The translations under genes and the position numbers were made by a program. Positions 1 to 9,597 of a stretch of DNA of 35,000 nucleotides are shown here, piece after piece. Below the pieces are notes generated by a model. That model worked only from the letters and a program-made list of their open reading frames with translations, was not told the origin of the DNA and did not search any database. Source of the DNA: Mesostigma viride (Eukaryota; Streptophyta; Mesostigmatophyceae; Mesostigmatales; Mesostigmataceae); NCBI GenBank assembly GCA_009746045.1, contig RPFO01000099.1, positions 1 through 35,000 of the forward strand. Reading direction: 5' to 3'. Position 1 is the stretch's first letter. Each line of letters starts with the position of its first letter.

Positions 1-15
1 GCAGAGGGAGACGGA

Positions 16-1100
16 GGTTTCGGCACAGGTGTGATCAGTAGTGAGATGTTTGGTACTATGCACACCATTGAAATGCCCCGCCCGCCCGCCGGCTATAGTG
101 TACGGGCCGGGCGTGCGTCAGGTGGCAAGCCGGTGCGTCGGTCGGTGGAAGCAGCAACTCTTGGAACACAATGTTCTGCGTGCACACGCCGTCGTCCAGC
201 AAGAGGTCGGCCGTCGCGGCAGCCCAGGCCGGACTCGGTTGACGGCTACGCCGAGCTCGGTTGCCCGTGGTCAAATAGCTGTCTGCGATGACAATCCAGC
301 TCGGTGTTCATGATCGTGATTGGACGCCTAACCGTGCATCGTCACCGACGGCACCGACGGGGTTGGATCAGTGATCAAGATCGTCCCCGGCCGGCCGCTC
401 GGCCGCGACCAGCCGATTCGCGCAAGCGGAAGGCTCAATGACTGCCTGGTATCGTCGGGGAGCGAAAGTACGCCGAGGTCGCGCCGCTCTTCGATGACCT
501 GGTGTCGCGCCAATGCCGTCCGCGTTGGTCCCTTAGGCGTCGATCGGGTGGCGCTCCGTCCGCCATGCACCCGAGAGCTGTTGATCTACTAGCCGCGGGC
601 TCCCTGCACCCCTGCGTTGACCGACGTACCCGTAAGGGGATGCGCGATGCAGGCTCATCCGCAGCGGCCGTCAACGACGACGGCCCGTCCGCCAGCTCAT
701 AGTCGTCGACGTGCGTGCGTCATGTCATGGCAAGGTGCGTCGGTGGAAGCAGCAGCTCTTGAAACACAATGTTCTGCGTGCGTACGTTGTCGTCGGGCTC
801 GATCTGAGACGGGTCCATGCACCAGCAGCAACAGGCCGTCGCGGCCGCCCAGATCGACTCGGCTGACGGCTACGCCGAGTTCGGTTGCCCGTGGTCAAAC
901 AGCCGTAGTATGCGACGATCAGAGTATGCGACGACGACCCGGCTCAGTGATGATCGCGATTGGACGCCCGGCCGTGCATCGTCATCAGTCATGTCGCCGT
1001 AATGGCATCAGCGTCGGTTGTTGGATCAATCAAGATCGTCCCCGGCCGCGCGGCCACGACGAGCCGATTAATGGCCCAGGCGGAAGCGAAGGGGATGTGA
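16..1100. repeat. Diverged GC-rich tandem duplication
   Basis: Two diverged copies of a roughly 300-bp module lie in direct orientation. Matching landmarks are GGTGGAAGCAGCA at 144 and 742, GACGGCTACGCCGAG at 241 and 865, GATTGGACGCC at 318 and 958, and CAAGATCGTCCCCGGCCG at 376 and 1031, so the offset grows from about 598 to 655. Several short frames are open only because the DNA is GC-rich, and none resembles a known protein. A third, short partial match to the start of the unit (GAGATGTTTGGTA, then GCACACC or GCACCGT) sits at about 1,805-1,845. I see no gene here. The copies share landmarks but differ by many small indels, so the duplication is not recent. Confidence 0.6.
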
Positions 1101-1270
1101 TCGTCGGTCGATAGGTAGCGTGGTCGGTTCCCCTCGTATGCCATCGGCGTTCACGTGCTTGACGATGATAAGATGACTGACGTCATGATGAGCGCCGATT
1201 ACTACGACCCGCCGAAGTCACGCCGAAGCTAAGGGGGGGGGGATGCTTTGCCATGCGAAGGCCTCGCCGC

Positions 1271-1570
1271 CTCAGTGAGATGTCATCTGCCGGATCTGCC
1301 GCCCCCCGCGCCCCGCGCGCCCCACCCACCCCGCCCTGAGGTCGCCCCTCCCCCAACTCCCCCCCTCGGCTCAGCGAAACGCCATCTGTGGGATCCCCCG
1401 CCCCCCGCGCCCCCCACCCATGCACCCGGAGGTCGCCGCCCCTCCACCCCCCCCTCACTGATACGCCATCTGCGCGGGATCCCCCCCCCTCCCTCATCAC
1501 CGAGGGCCGGCCATGCTGATTGCCGGCGCTGCCGGATCCCCCGGACCCCACGCCCCCCCACCCACTCGGG
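1271..1570. repeat. C-rich minisatellite of about 84-99 bp units
   Basis: Three degenerate units begin with CTCAGTGAGATG (1271), CTCAGCGAAACGCC (1370) and CTCACTGATACGCC (1454). Each is followed by GCCATCTG or a close variant, a GGAT core and long runs of C. The strand is extremely C-rich, with runs up to eight or nine, and a run of about ten G lies just upstream near 1232. Proline-rich and glycine-rich frames run through it on both strands, as expected for low-complexity DNA, and I treat none as a gene. The G-rich strand could form G-quadruplexes. From about 1,620 to 2,040 I see nothing recognisable apart from the short repeat echo near 1,805. Confidence 0.6.
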
Positions 1571-2043
1571 CGGCGGGGCGGGGTACGCCTGGCCCCCACC
1601 TAGCTCGCCCAAGGCAATCTCTGAAAAAGGGCAACTTGTATCCGCTCAATGAACTGAATGACAAATCGAAGAGGGAGTCGACCCACCACAGGAAGAAGAG
1701 CCAAGGGGCCAAGAGTCGGTTCACTGTACGGCATACTGTATGAAGAGCAAGTCGACCGGCGAGAGGCCAAATTGATGATGGCTAATTAAGAGGTTTCACA
1801 GGTGTGAGATGTTTGGTATGCGCACCGTGCCCGCAATTGAATGCGGTCAGGACTGTCAGTTGAGAATGACTTTGGAATGGTTTGGTTGCACTGGCTGCGG
1901 CTCCTTGGCCGCTCGGTTTATCAAGGAGCCGCTGTTTATTATTGCTTTAATTTATACATTTACAGCGTCAACCTTCTAGAGATGCCTAGAAACCTTATCC
2001 TGCAATGTCGTTACAAGTATGGCAATGCAGTATGCGTTGTGCA

Positions 2044-2650
2044 CATGGAACCTTAATCTAGACACCAGACGCTAAATCTGCCATGGTTACATCGTTTGTA
2101 TCCTGTCACGTATGGCGCCGAGGCGTGGACAATCACACCCACACTGGCATCTAGGCTAGACGGCACAGTTTACAGGATGCTCCGACAGGTCCTCAACGTA
2201 GGGTTTTCCAAGCGCCCGTCATCAGAGTCTTTGTATCAGGGCATGCCCCGTATTTCGGACGAGATTAGACAGCGTAGGATAGCATTTGTAGGACACCTTG
2301 CTCGCACCAGCCAGGTCGACACCGCCCTTGGTCTGGCCGGCCCCCAGCGGCTTGGCCAGCCAGGACGGCACATTCTGACCTGGCCTGGCCCCAAGGACAT
2401 TCCCAAAAAGGTAGGGAAACATGTCACGAACTACGTACAGATGTTGCTGGATGACCTACTAGTCATCCCACCCCAGTTTAAATACCGCATCCACTCTCTC
2501 TCCCTTCTTTGGACTGCCATGCAGAACAAGACGCGGTGGAAGAGGATTGTCAAGGCTCACACGCCCGACCCTCACCTGTGGGCAAATCACCTCCCCCCAA
2601 GCGGAGGAGGCGTTTTGATGAGTAGGGTAGTTTGGATTTTTCTAGACTAG
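2044..2650 (+). pseudogene. LINE reverse transcriptase, C-terminal fragment
   Basis: This is a 5'-truncated fragment of a non-LTR retrotransposon ORF2. The frame reads through a segment typical of the end of the reverse transcriptase: YPVTYGAEAWTIT, then LDGTVYRMLRQVLNV, ELYxG-like LYQGMPRISDEIRQRR, and FVGHLAR. This is the well-known YGAEAW ... RMLR ... RQRRxxFxGHxxR pattern of CR1/RTE-like LINE proteins, here followed by about 100 less conserved residues and a stop near 2,650. The catalytic part of the enzyme is missing and the open frame has no proper start codon. The apparent start at 2,096 is only a TTG inside the domain, and the frame continues upstream to about 2,044. The LINE 3' untranslated end follows directly, interrupted by two DNA elements. 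Confidence 0.85.
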
Positions 2651-3425
2651 CTAGATTAGAGTTAGGTTAGTTCGATTACCGTAGTGGTCAAAATCACTTT
2701 GCGTCTAATTGTTTGCGAATTGACCTCGCAAACTGCTATTAATGGGCTTGATTTTGGGTCGCAAAGTTCAAATGTTACCGCGCCGCGCCTGCGCCGCGCC
2801 GCACAGCCCCAAGCCCAGCGAACGGCCTTTCGCGCCACAATTTTTCGCGCCTTTTGTTACTGTCACTGCGAAAGCCAAAGGCTTGTGCAGAATGCACGGT
2901 GTCTTGGCAGAAGAGCGGGGCGTCGATGGCAGAAGAGCCGCGGGGCGTCAGGCCGCAGGCCAGCAGGCAGTCAAGCCAGGTATCCGACACCATTATCCTA
3001 CAGTAAGGGCTAATTAATGCTCCGTGGCTCCTCACTAATGATGGTATCGCGTTAGTACCCGGCAGCGAGACACTGAACCGCTATTATTGGTACAGCAGTG
3101 CTACCCAATTGATCAATCAAATCACTCAGGTGGCCGGTACTTGGGTTACATGATGAGTGGAGAGGGGGCAAAGGGATATGAAGTTGGTGAGACCCAAGCC
3201 AAGCCACTGACCACTAACAAGCCGATGATGGGCTCGCAAACCTAAAACTTTGCCTGCATTTTTGGTCGCAAACTATAAATTCCACCCAGTTTTGGGGTCG
3301 CAAAGTAATTAGACGCAAAGTGATTTTGACCACTACGGTACGCGGCTCCTTCCATCCCACCCAACCATCATCAAGGAATATGTGCTACATGATCTCCCAA
3401 CGGAGGCATGTTATAATTTAATTTA
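2651..3425 (+). mobile_element. LINE 3' end interrupted by an inverted-repeat element
   Basis: After the ORF2 stop the 3' end of the LINE reads CTAGACTAGCTAGATTAGAG ... GTTCGATTA at 2,643-2,678, is interrupted by a 660-bp insertion, and resumes with CGCGGCTCCTTCC at 3,341. It continues through CTCCCAACGGAG, a short hairpin with stem CTCC/GGAG, and closes in a TAATT-rich tail at about 3,411-3,425. The same end occurs uninterrupted on the minus strand at 12,685-12,838 and with a different tail at 16,296-16,345. This establishes a LINE family, here called LINE-A, with a conserved terminal hairpin and a simple-repeat tail. Confidence 0.75.
2679..3338. mobile_element. 660-bp MITE with 32-bp inverted ends and TA duplication
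   Basis: The element begins CCGTAGTGGTCAAAATCACT and ends with the exact reverse complement. The perfect terminal inverted repeat is 32 bp (2,679-2,710 and 3,307-3,338). It is flanked by TA on both sides (2,677-2,678 and 3,339-3,340). The uninterrupted LINE copy at about 12,785-12,800 reads GATTACGCGG on the reverse strand, which is exactly this site without the insertion and with one TA. A TA duplication fits the Tc1/mariner group, but no transposase is present, so this is a non-autonomous element. The interior repeats TCGCAAA motifs near both ends and has a GC-rich core with two TTTCGCGC sites (2,828 and 2,843). Frames inside it resemble nothing known. Confidence 0.8.
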
Positions 3426-3880
3426 CACCCCTCGCATTGGTAGTTTTAATTCAGTTCAGCCAAAAGGCCCTTCGGAATTAGACATTAGCGTTTTATTGGT
3501 TGAAAGTGCTACTGTGTCCGCCCAATTAATTAATTATTAGTTTGTTTGTTTGGTTACCGAACAACCGTTAAACCGGCTGCGAAATTTAATCATTCTTTGT
3601 TTGTTTTGTATAACTCAGCCGGATGCACTGCTCTTACGGCTAGTAAAAGCACATTTTTCAGCCAGAGATTTAATATTTCTTTGTTTTTTACCGCAAAAGA
3701 AGCGCTCTTGGCAGTCAAATTATTTATTTACACTTTCTTTATTTGTTTGGTAGCTTCAAAAACTACAGGTCAGTACACTCGGGAATTAGTTAATTAAAAT
3801 TCTTTTGTTTTATTTATCGCTTGCAGCTGGCCGGCGCCCAGCCTCATAATTATTTAATATACTTACCAATGCGAGGGGTG
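3426..3880. mobile_element. 455-bp MITE in the LINE tail, TA-flanked
   Basis: Inverted ends CACCCCTCGCATTGGTA (3,426-3,442) and TACCAATGCGAGGGGTG (3,864-3,880) match perfectly over 17 bp. Both sides are flanked by TA (3,424-3,425 and 3,881-3,882), inside the AT-rich tail of the LINE copy (TAATTTAATTTA on the left, TAATTTTAATC on the right). The interior is AT-rich with no protein I recognise; short frames near 3,546-3,797 are unsupported. A non-autonomous TA-duplicating element is the simplest reading. The TA duplication is partly ambiguous because the target itself is a TA-rich repeat. Confidence 0.6.
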
Positions 3881-3891
3881 TAATTTTAATC

Positions 3892-5588
3892 CAGTCCTAT
3901 GGAGAGGACTGAGTTGAACTCAGTCCTCTCCAGAGGACCGAGTTTTTGGGTTTCGCAGAAAATTCGCCCCGGTCAGAATGTTTGTCAAAAAAATTCTCTC
4001 AAAATTTATTCAAATTAATACTACGTGAAAAGATCTTTCTTGGACATATTTTTGGGATTTTTTTGGATTTGGTATGAGCGGTCAAATGTACGGTCAAAGT
4101 ACAGGTGGTAAGGGTACTTTTTCCCGTGAAACGTGCGTTCCGGAAATGCACGACCAAGCCATGGCGGCTTGCGCCCATGCATGCAGTTTACGTTTGCGGA
4201 AGAGTTAGCTGGCCAAACTCAGGAAATAGTTTTTATATGTCATATAGATGATACAACTCAACTTTTGGCTCGCGACGATGCGATTTAGCAGGTGTCGGCA
4301 CTGTTCTTGCTAGAAAAAACTGCGATCAGACAGGTCGACGGAATTGACGACTGTGATTTGCGTTCCGGCGCAATTTCGAGGGTTTATAGGTTTCTTTCTA
4401 CCTTTTATCGTGCATAGTATTAGAATAATTTGAGTGGCTGCATAGATTTGCTGATTTCGACCTCTCTGTCACGTCATGGTTTGTGTACCGCAAAGTGCCA
4501 GTTTTGCGGGCACCGCCTGGGCCAAGGTAACGCCGTCCGTGCCTGGTAAAGCTGGAATATCGTCGCCTCATCGCTTCTTAATGTTTGTACATGAGTTTAA
4601 GCATGCAAGGAGTTGTCAGGTTCAAGTCTTGATGCTCTTTCTTGACCGTTGCCTGCCCCTCTCTAAAACCCCATTTTCAGATGATGTTACCAGGCGTTTG
4701 CCTTACCCCAGTGTAGTTGTGCAGGTTTTTAGGAGCTGTACAGGTTTGAACACCTTCATAGTTGTTAGTTATTCCTATGCTTCGTTTATACTGCATGGTT
4801 ATGTGGCCATGGGTTGCATCAAGGGTGCTTTCAAGCTTATGCGGGTGAGTGAAAAGTCTTGGTGATAAACCACTGCCATCAGGTGCCAGCAACTATGTTG
4901 GCCATACCATGGCGATGCTAAACAGTTTTAGCCATATCTATTCTTGTTAGAAACAAATGAGCTATGCTTAATCTACCCATTATATTGGTGGTTGACACTT
5001 ATTATATAACCCTTTGTTGGTAGGTATCCAAACCCATTCCCTACGTGCAGGCATAGGCTCTCACACATGATAAGGTATAGTATAACTGCAATATGATGAT
5101 GCAAGTGTGTTGTCCTGTTGCTTGAAGGGAAATGCTTGAAGGGAAATGAGTTGATTGGGATGGTTGGTGGCCACGGTGGTTGTAGTATGACCGCACTTAC
5201 ATGCTAGCATTTTGCTAGCAAAGGCTCAGTCCTCTCCAGAGGACTGGCAGTTTTTGGCGTGTTTCAGGCAGTGGCAGTGGCCAAATTGAGCCCAGTTTTT
5301 TGCCACGTTTCAAGAACTTTATTTTTCACATGTTTATGATTTTTCTACATGCATATGGAATTGATTTTTTTTTCACACCTATACATCAAAAAGTGCCAAA
5401 TCGCGAGTAAGGGTCAACACCCGAGTAAAATTCTACATGATCCGGTCCATGTATGATTTTTTACACATATTCCAGACACAGAGCAAGATATTAGCTGCTA
5501 TTAGGCACCTCAAACATATGGGGTACCCCCCTGCCCTTTCTGCTACATGATCTCAAAGTTGGTCAACTCAGTCCTCTCCAGAGGACTG
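3892..5588. mobile_element. Element bounded by palindrome-bearing inverted ends
   Basis: The left end reads CAGTCCTATGGAGAGGACTG then AGTTGA. The right end (5,563-5,588) is its reverse complement with one mismatch, giving 26-bp inverted repeats. Each end is itself close to a palindrome of the form CAGTCCTCTCCAGAGGACTG. Further copies of this 20-bp palindrome lie at 3,921-3,940 and 5,227-5,246, and 3,901-3,931 forms a perfect 15-bp-arm hairpin with a one-base centre. The interior of about 1.6 kb is AT-rich. The one longer frame (4,476-4,865, 129 codons) matches nothing I know. I found no convincing target-site duplication, so the boundaries are provisional. Confidence 0.5.
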
Positions 5589-5603
5589 ACACTATACTAT
5601 AAA

Positions 5604-6076
5604 TTTACGGCCCGTACACGTATACGGAAATTTTTACGGGCCGTTAAGTTTACGTTCGTACGCGTATACTTGCCACTCGTATACTGGCCGTAAAATTTAC
5701 TACCGTATACTTTTTCTCGTATACGGTAGTAAAGTTTACGGTAGTAAATTTTACGGCCAGTATTATACGAGAAAAAGTATACGGTAGTAAATTTTACGGC
5801 CAGTATACTAGAAAAAGTATACGGTAGTAAATTTTACGGCCAGTATACTAGAAAAAGTATACGGTAGTAAATTTTACGGCCAGTATACTAGAAAAAGTAT
5901 ACGGTAGTAAATTTTACGGCCAGTATACTAGAAAAAGTATACGGTAGTAAATTTTACGGCCAATATACTAGAAAAAGTATACGGTAGTAAATTTTACGGC
6001 CAGTATACTAGAAAAAGTATACGGTAGTAAAAGTTTACGGCCAGTATACTGGACAACCTTGTATACGGGCCGTAAC
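5604..6076. repeat. Foldback element carrying a 40-bp hairpin satellite
   Basis: Seven consecutive 40-bp units begin with ACGGTAGTAA at 5,781, 5,821, 5,861, 5,901, 5,941, 5,981 and 6,021, and the inner ones are almost identical. Every unit contains GTATACT-AGAAAA-AGTATAC, a hairpin with a 7-bp stem. To the left (about 5,680-5,725) the same unit is present in reverse orientation, and the whole block is bounded by short inverted repeats TTACGGCCCGTA (5,605-5,616) and TACGGGCCGTAA (6,064-6,075). The near-identity of the inner units implies recent expansion. There are no unique spacers, so this is not a CRISPR array. The neighbouring 6,077-6,303 is AT-rich and holds nothing I recognise. Confidence 0.8.
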
Positions 6077-6740
6077 CTTGTGATTTGTCCAACCTAGTGT
6101 ATTGTGATTTGCATTGTCATTTGACTTCACGGAAACCCACATAATTGTCTCTTTGATAATTGTGCAAACATTAGAAGCTTAAGTTATGCATCATGTGGCA
6201 ATAATTCAAATTAATTAATCAATTATCAATCATTCAAATTAATGAAGAAACACATTATACTACTAAGAAACACACTAGTTGAATTAACCCTTATCAATCA
6301 TTAGGAGGGGACACCCCTAAAGGGCACTTTTCTGGAAACCATACCTATGCATGTGCTAAAAATCCAATGATGATTGGGGACCATAAATATGATTAAAAAA
6401 AAATTTTCCAGCCACTTGGGGGTGGTACTAGCCCCCACCATACACCGGTTACGCGCTAAAAATAGAAAAAGACGCTATTTTAGTCACATTTTTCCTAGGA
6501 CAATGGGCAAACATATTGGGACCAAATCACATATTCCCGCATAGTTCCCCCACTTTTGAGAAAGTCTGCCTAATTGGGACCAATACATAAGCATGGATGC
6601 ACCAGTTATTAATTTTCCCGCAAAAAGGGTCCTTTTTTAATGAAAAAAAAATAAATCAAATCATAAACACTTCAAATGTTGCCATACCATATATTCCCAA
6701 ATACTAGAGAGGGGGGGACATGCAGCCCCAAAATTTCAGG

Positions 6741-7200
6741 TCATTCTGACCACCACAGCTCCAGTTATTAACGTTCTTAGGTTGTCACCAATGACGAAGC
6801 TAAGGGAGGTTTTAGCCAGTATTTAACCACACTAACACCCCTTTATTCATCCAAGCCACGTGAAAACTGGCCAAACCACACACTACCATCCTCTGCACAT
6901 ATGGTACCTCCTATGTTCAAGGTTTGACGACATTCTGACAAGAACTGCCCAAGTTACAACCATTCCAAGACGGCCACCCATGTAGACGCTACAAGGAAAT
7001 TAGAGTAACCATTTAGCCACACTAGCACCTCCTTCTTCATCAAAGACATCTGCAAACTGACCAAAGCACACATAATTAACTCTTGCACGCTGACGGCAAC
7101 GCATGCTCAATGTGGGGGGTCATTGTGACAAGAACTACTCAAGTTGATGGGTTTCCTATATGACCACCTGACAAGGCGCTAAGAACCACTCAGTAAGTTA
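6741..7200. repeat. Internal repeats of about 190 bp inside the Harbinger-like copy
   Basis: On the reverse strand the motif AACTTGAG..GTTCTTGTCAGAATGACC recurs at about 6,741-6,772, 6,922-6,957 and 7,121-7,150, a spacing of 180-195 bp. The DNA between also aligns: blocks such as TAACCACACTAACACC near 6,830 and TAGCCACACTAGCACC near 7,015 are direct equivalents. The same motif is present in copy 3 (about 11,038-11,070) and twice in the copy at the right end of the window (34,569 and 34,925). It is therefore a family-wide internal repeat rather than a local accident. Confidence 0.6.
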
Positions 7201-8542
7201 GTAACACCACAATGCCACTTCATATGCCATCCAACATGCACCAAATCCATGCTGAATATGTTATGAAGTACAAAGGGGTGGCCACGCACCTCATACGTCT
7301 TCATCGTCCCTCGAGCATGGCCAGCCTTGTAAATATGTGCATAGCCTTGACGATGGTAGCCCTAACATGCCTAAGCAGCATTTCCTATGTTTCTCCCAGG
7401 TTAGAGTGTAAGGTTGATGCCTACCAAGCTAATCAACACAACAACACCTCCTAAACTGTCCTCCCCAGCATGGATGACAAACTGGGACTATGGAGGGCAA
7501 GGAACCAAGTAGGAACATGGTATATATAGCTTGCATGCAGTCATGCATGTCAACCATGGTTGGCTCAGCACATTGTAGTCTTATCACATCATCATAACAA
7601 AGGAAAGCTCAAACAACCAATGGTGCCTGCTATCTACATGCAGTCACACAAATGCAATATCTCCAACATCATCATCACTATAACACTTCCATCCCTGCAC
7701 GATAAAATGCAAATAAACAATTGGCGGCCCTTCAGCGCATGAGTGCTGTGATGCCGCTGCGGCCTGCGAAGAGAGGGTGCGTCACTCTCACACAACAAGA
7801 AGCGTCCATACGCACAACATCCTTGCCACAACACGTTTTATGAAATGCCTTATACCTTCCCGACGAGTTATAGGCTGCGACTTAAGCGGCCCTGATCACG
7901 ACATCAACGAAAACAATCTAAAGCTGCCAGTATTCGACAACACAACGGCAAGCGACGGCGAGCTAGCTGGCGGAAACTGCCCAAAAAGAACGCAAAAAAC
8001 TTCGAACGATGAGCTCATAGAAGAAAGCACTGATAGCAGATAACATTCGCGACACATCTGTACCTTGCCCTCGTAAATCCCTCGCCCAGGCGCGCAACAA
8101 CAGCCGTTCTTCCATGGACAGGTCAGACACGCACTGCGCAGGTCTGAACAATTACTTACCGATAATGGCCGAAAATCTGGCAAAAACCACCAGCTGGGTT
8201 TAGAATTCGATGCTACCGGTATTAATGCCTGCTTCACGGTCAGAACAACCCCCAAAACCGCGATTTTACTGCCGCTATCATGAATTCTATTTCATTCCGC
8301 GCGACCAAAAAATTCAGATTACCCCCCATGCCGATGGCATAAAAAAACAACAGCGATATTGTAAACCAGCTGATTTCCGCCACATACTAACATCATAAAC
8401 TCATCGTCTTTTAGATTCGAGTAAAATTTTTGCATTTCGCTTGCCCTATTGTGGTAGTTTCGCCTGAACGCAGTCGCCATGGCCACTTCCGCAAGGGGTG
8501 CGCGCACCGTGCACGTGAAATTTGTGACCTTCGGTTCCGGCG

Positions 8543-8568
8543 CGAATTTTTTGGCGCCAAAAAATTCG
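8543..8568. promoter_or_regulatory. 26-bp perfect palindrome with an E2F-like core
   Basis: The stretch centred on TTTTTGGCGCCAAAAA is a perfect 26-bp palindrome near the end of the Harbinger-like copy 1. Its core contains TTTGGCGC on both strands, which fits the E2F consensus TTTSSCGC. The equivalent positions in the other copies hold GCGCCAAA (9,626) and GCGCGAAA (32,791), also E2F-type in reverse. The sequence match is direct. Binding by E2F is inference only, and such motifs arise easily by chance in GC/AT-mixed palindromes. Confidence 0.4.
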
Positions 8569-8584
8569 GGGGTGTCCCGTCCCC

Positions 8585-9065
8585 TTAATGGAGAAACACA
8601 TACTACTAAGAAACCCATTACGTTGACCATTCACATATGGCCACTTATTGAGCACGATTTAAAACAGCATTCGCACTCGATCGCGGAACACATTCTTCGA
8701 TCGCAAGTCACACTCAATGCACTCAGTTCTCCATCCGCCGCTTGAGGAACATCAATCTTCAAGCCGCCCGTGGCTAAGTAAACACCTACAAGTCATATGG
8801 TCCGTAACAGACAAGGTCGCACAGCGATACACATCAAAGGGGAACAAGCACGTCATGAAGGACGGTCAGTTGATAACACCAAATAGACAAGAAGCACATG
8901 CCATAATCTTCATCATTGCCCACGATCAAGATTTAGAACCCAATCTAGAATAAATTTATTAGTTAAGATGCTATCAATTAAGATACACAACTATCACCTA
9001 CTATATACAACAAGCATGCAAGTGTTGAGGGCCTTGCTAAATCGTGGTTATATAACTAGTGCATG
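8585..9065. other. Intervening DNA, no feature seen
   Basis: Between the Harbinger-like copy and the purine array I see no gene, RNA or clear repeat. The start (8,586-8,620) echoes 6,239-6,276: AATGxAGAAACACAT, then TACTACTAAGAAAC. A short direct repeat therefore lies near both sides of the element. This could be a local duplication that predates the insertion. Small open frames at 8,479-8,745 and 8,717-8,953 look random. Confidence 0.4.
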
Positions 9066-9069
9066 ACAT

Positions 9070-9595
9070 GTGAAGGGGAGGGGAGGGAAGCTCAGGGATC
9101 GATGGGAGGGGAGGGGAAGGAAGCTAAAGGAACTTAGGTAACGCAAGGAAGGAGGGAAGCTAAGAAAGGGAAGGGGAGGAAAGTTACTAAGGGAGAGGGA
9201 CGAAAGGGAAGGGAAGCTAAGATAGGAGGGGAGGGGAAGGAAGCTAAAGGAACTTCGGTAATGCAAGGAAGGAGGGAAGCTAAGAAAGGGAAGGGGAGGA
9301 AAGTTACTAAGGGAGAGGGACGAAAGGGGAGGGCATTAAGCTATGGGACATGGGAGGGGAGGGGAAGGAAGCTAAAGGAACTTAGGTAATGCAAGGAAGG
9401 AGGGAAGCTAAGAAAGGGAAGGGGAGGAAAGCTACTAATAAGGGAGAGGGACGAAAGGGGAGGGCATTAAGCTATGGGACATGGGAGGGGAGGGGAAGGA
9501 AGCTAAAGGAACTTAGGTAATGCAAGGAAGGAGGGAAGCTAAGAAAGGGAAGGGGAGGAAAGCTACTAAGGGAGAGGGAGGAAAGGGAAGGGCAT
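9070..9595. repeat. Polypurine minisatellite, units of 120-131 bp
   Basis: Four long units are marked by AAGCTAAAGGAACTT at 9,121, 9,241, 9,369 and 9,500, giving periods of 120, 128 and 131 bp. The plus strand is almost pure purine over about 500 bp, made of GGGGAGGGGAAGGAAG, GGAAGGAGGGAAGCTAAG and similar blocks. Such mirror-rich purine tracts can form triplex (H-DNA) or G-quadruplex structures. Later units carry an extra GGGCATTAAGCTATGGGACAT segment. The Harbinger-like copy 3 begins exactly in a truncated GGGCATTAA of the last unit, so it appears to have inserted into the array at a TTA. The serine/proline/leucine-rich frame on the other strand is not a gene. Confidence 0.8.
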
Positions 9596-9597
9596 TA

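Larger units (their letters stand above)
6304..8584 (-). mobile_element. PIF/Harbinger-like non-coding element, copy 1
   Basis: The first of three copies of one family, in reverse orientation relative to the copies at 9,598 and 32,763. Its ends are roughly inverted: GGAGGGGACACCCC at 6,304 and the complement of GGGGACGGGACACCCC at 8,584. It is flanked by TTA on both sides (6,301-6,303 and 8,585-8,587). A 3-bp TTA duplication is characteristic of PIF/Harbinger elements. Similarity to the 32,763 copy is continuous over at least 1.3 kb. The centre (6,741-7,200) is built of repeated blocks of about 190 bp, each containing a GTTCTTGTCAGAATGACC-like motif. Frames inside it (for example 7,896-8,255) are not supported as genes; see the rejected list. 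Confidence 0.6.

Noticed and set aside
1248-1652. Proline-rich and glycine-rich frames
   Set aside because: They come from a C-rich minisatellite and have no domain or start context.
4476-4865. A 129-codon frame inside the palindrome-ended element as a transposase
   Set aside because: No transposase motif, no similarity I recognise, and AT-rich DNA of low coding quality.
5781-6060. CRISPR array
   Set aside because: The units are contiguous 40-mers without unique spacers, in a eukaryotic context.
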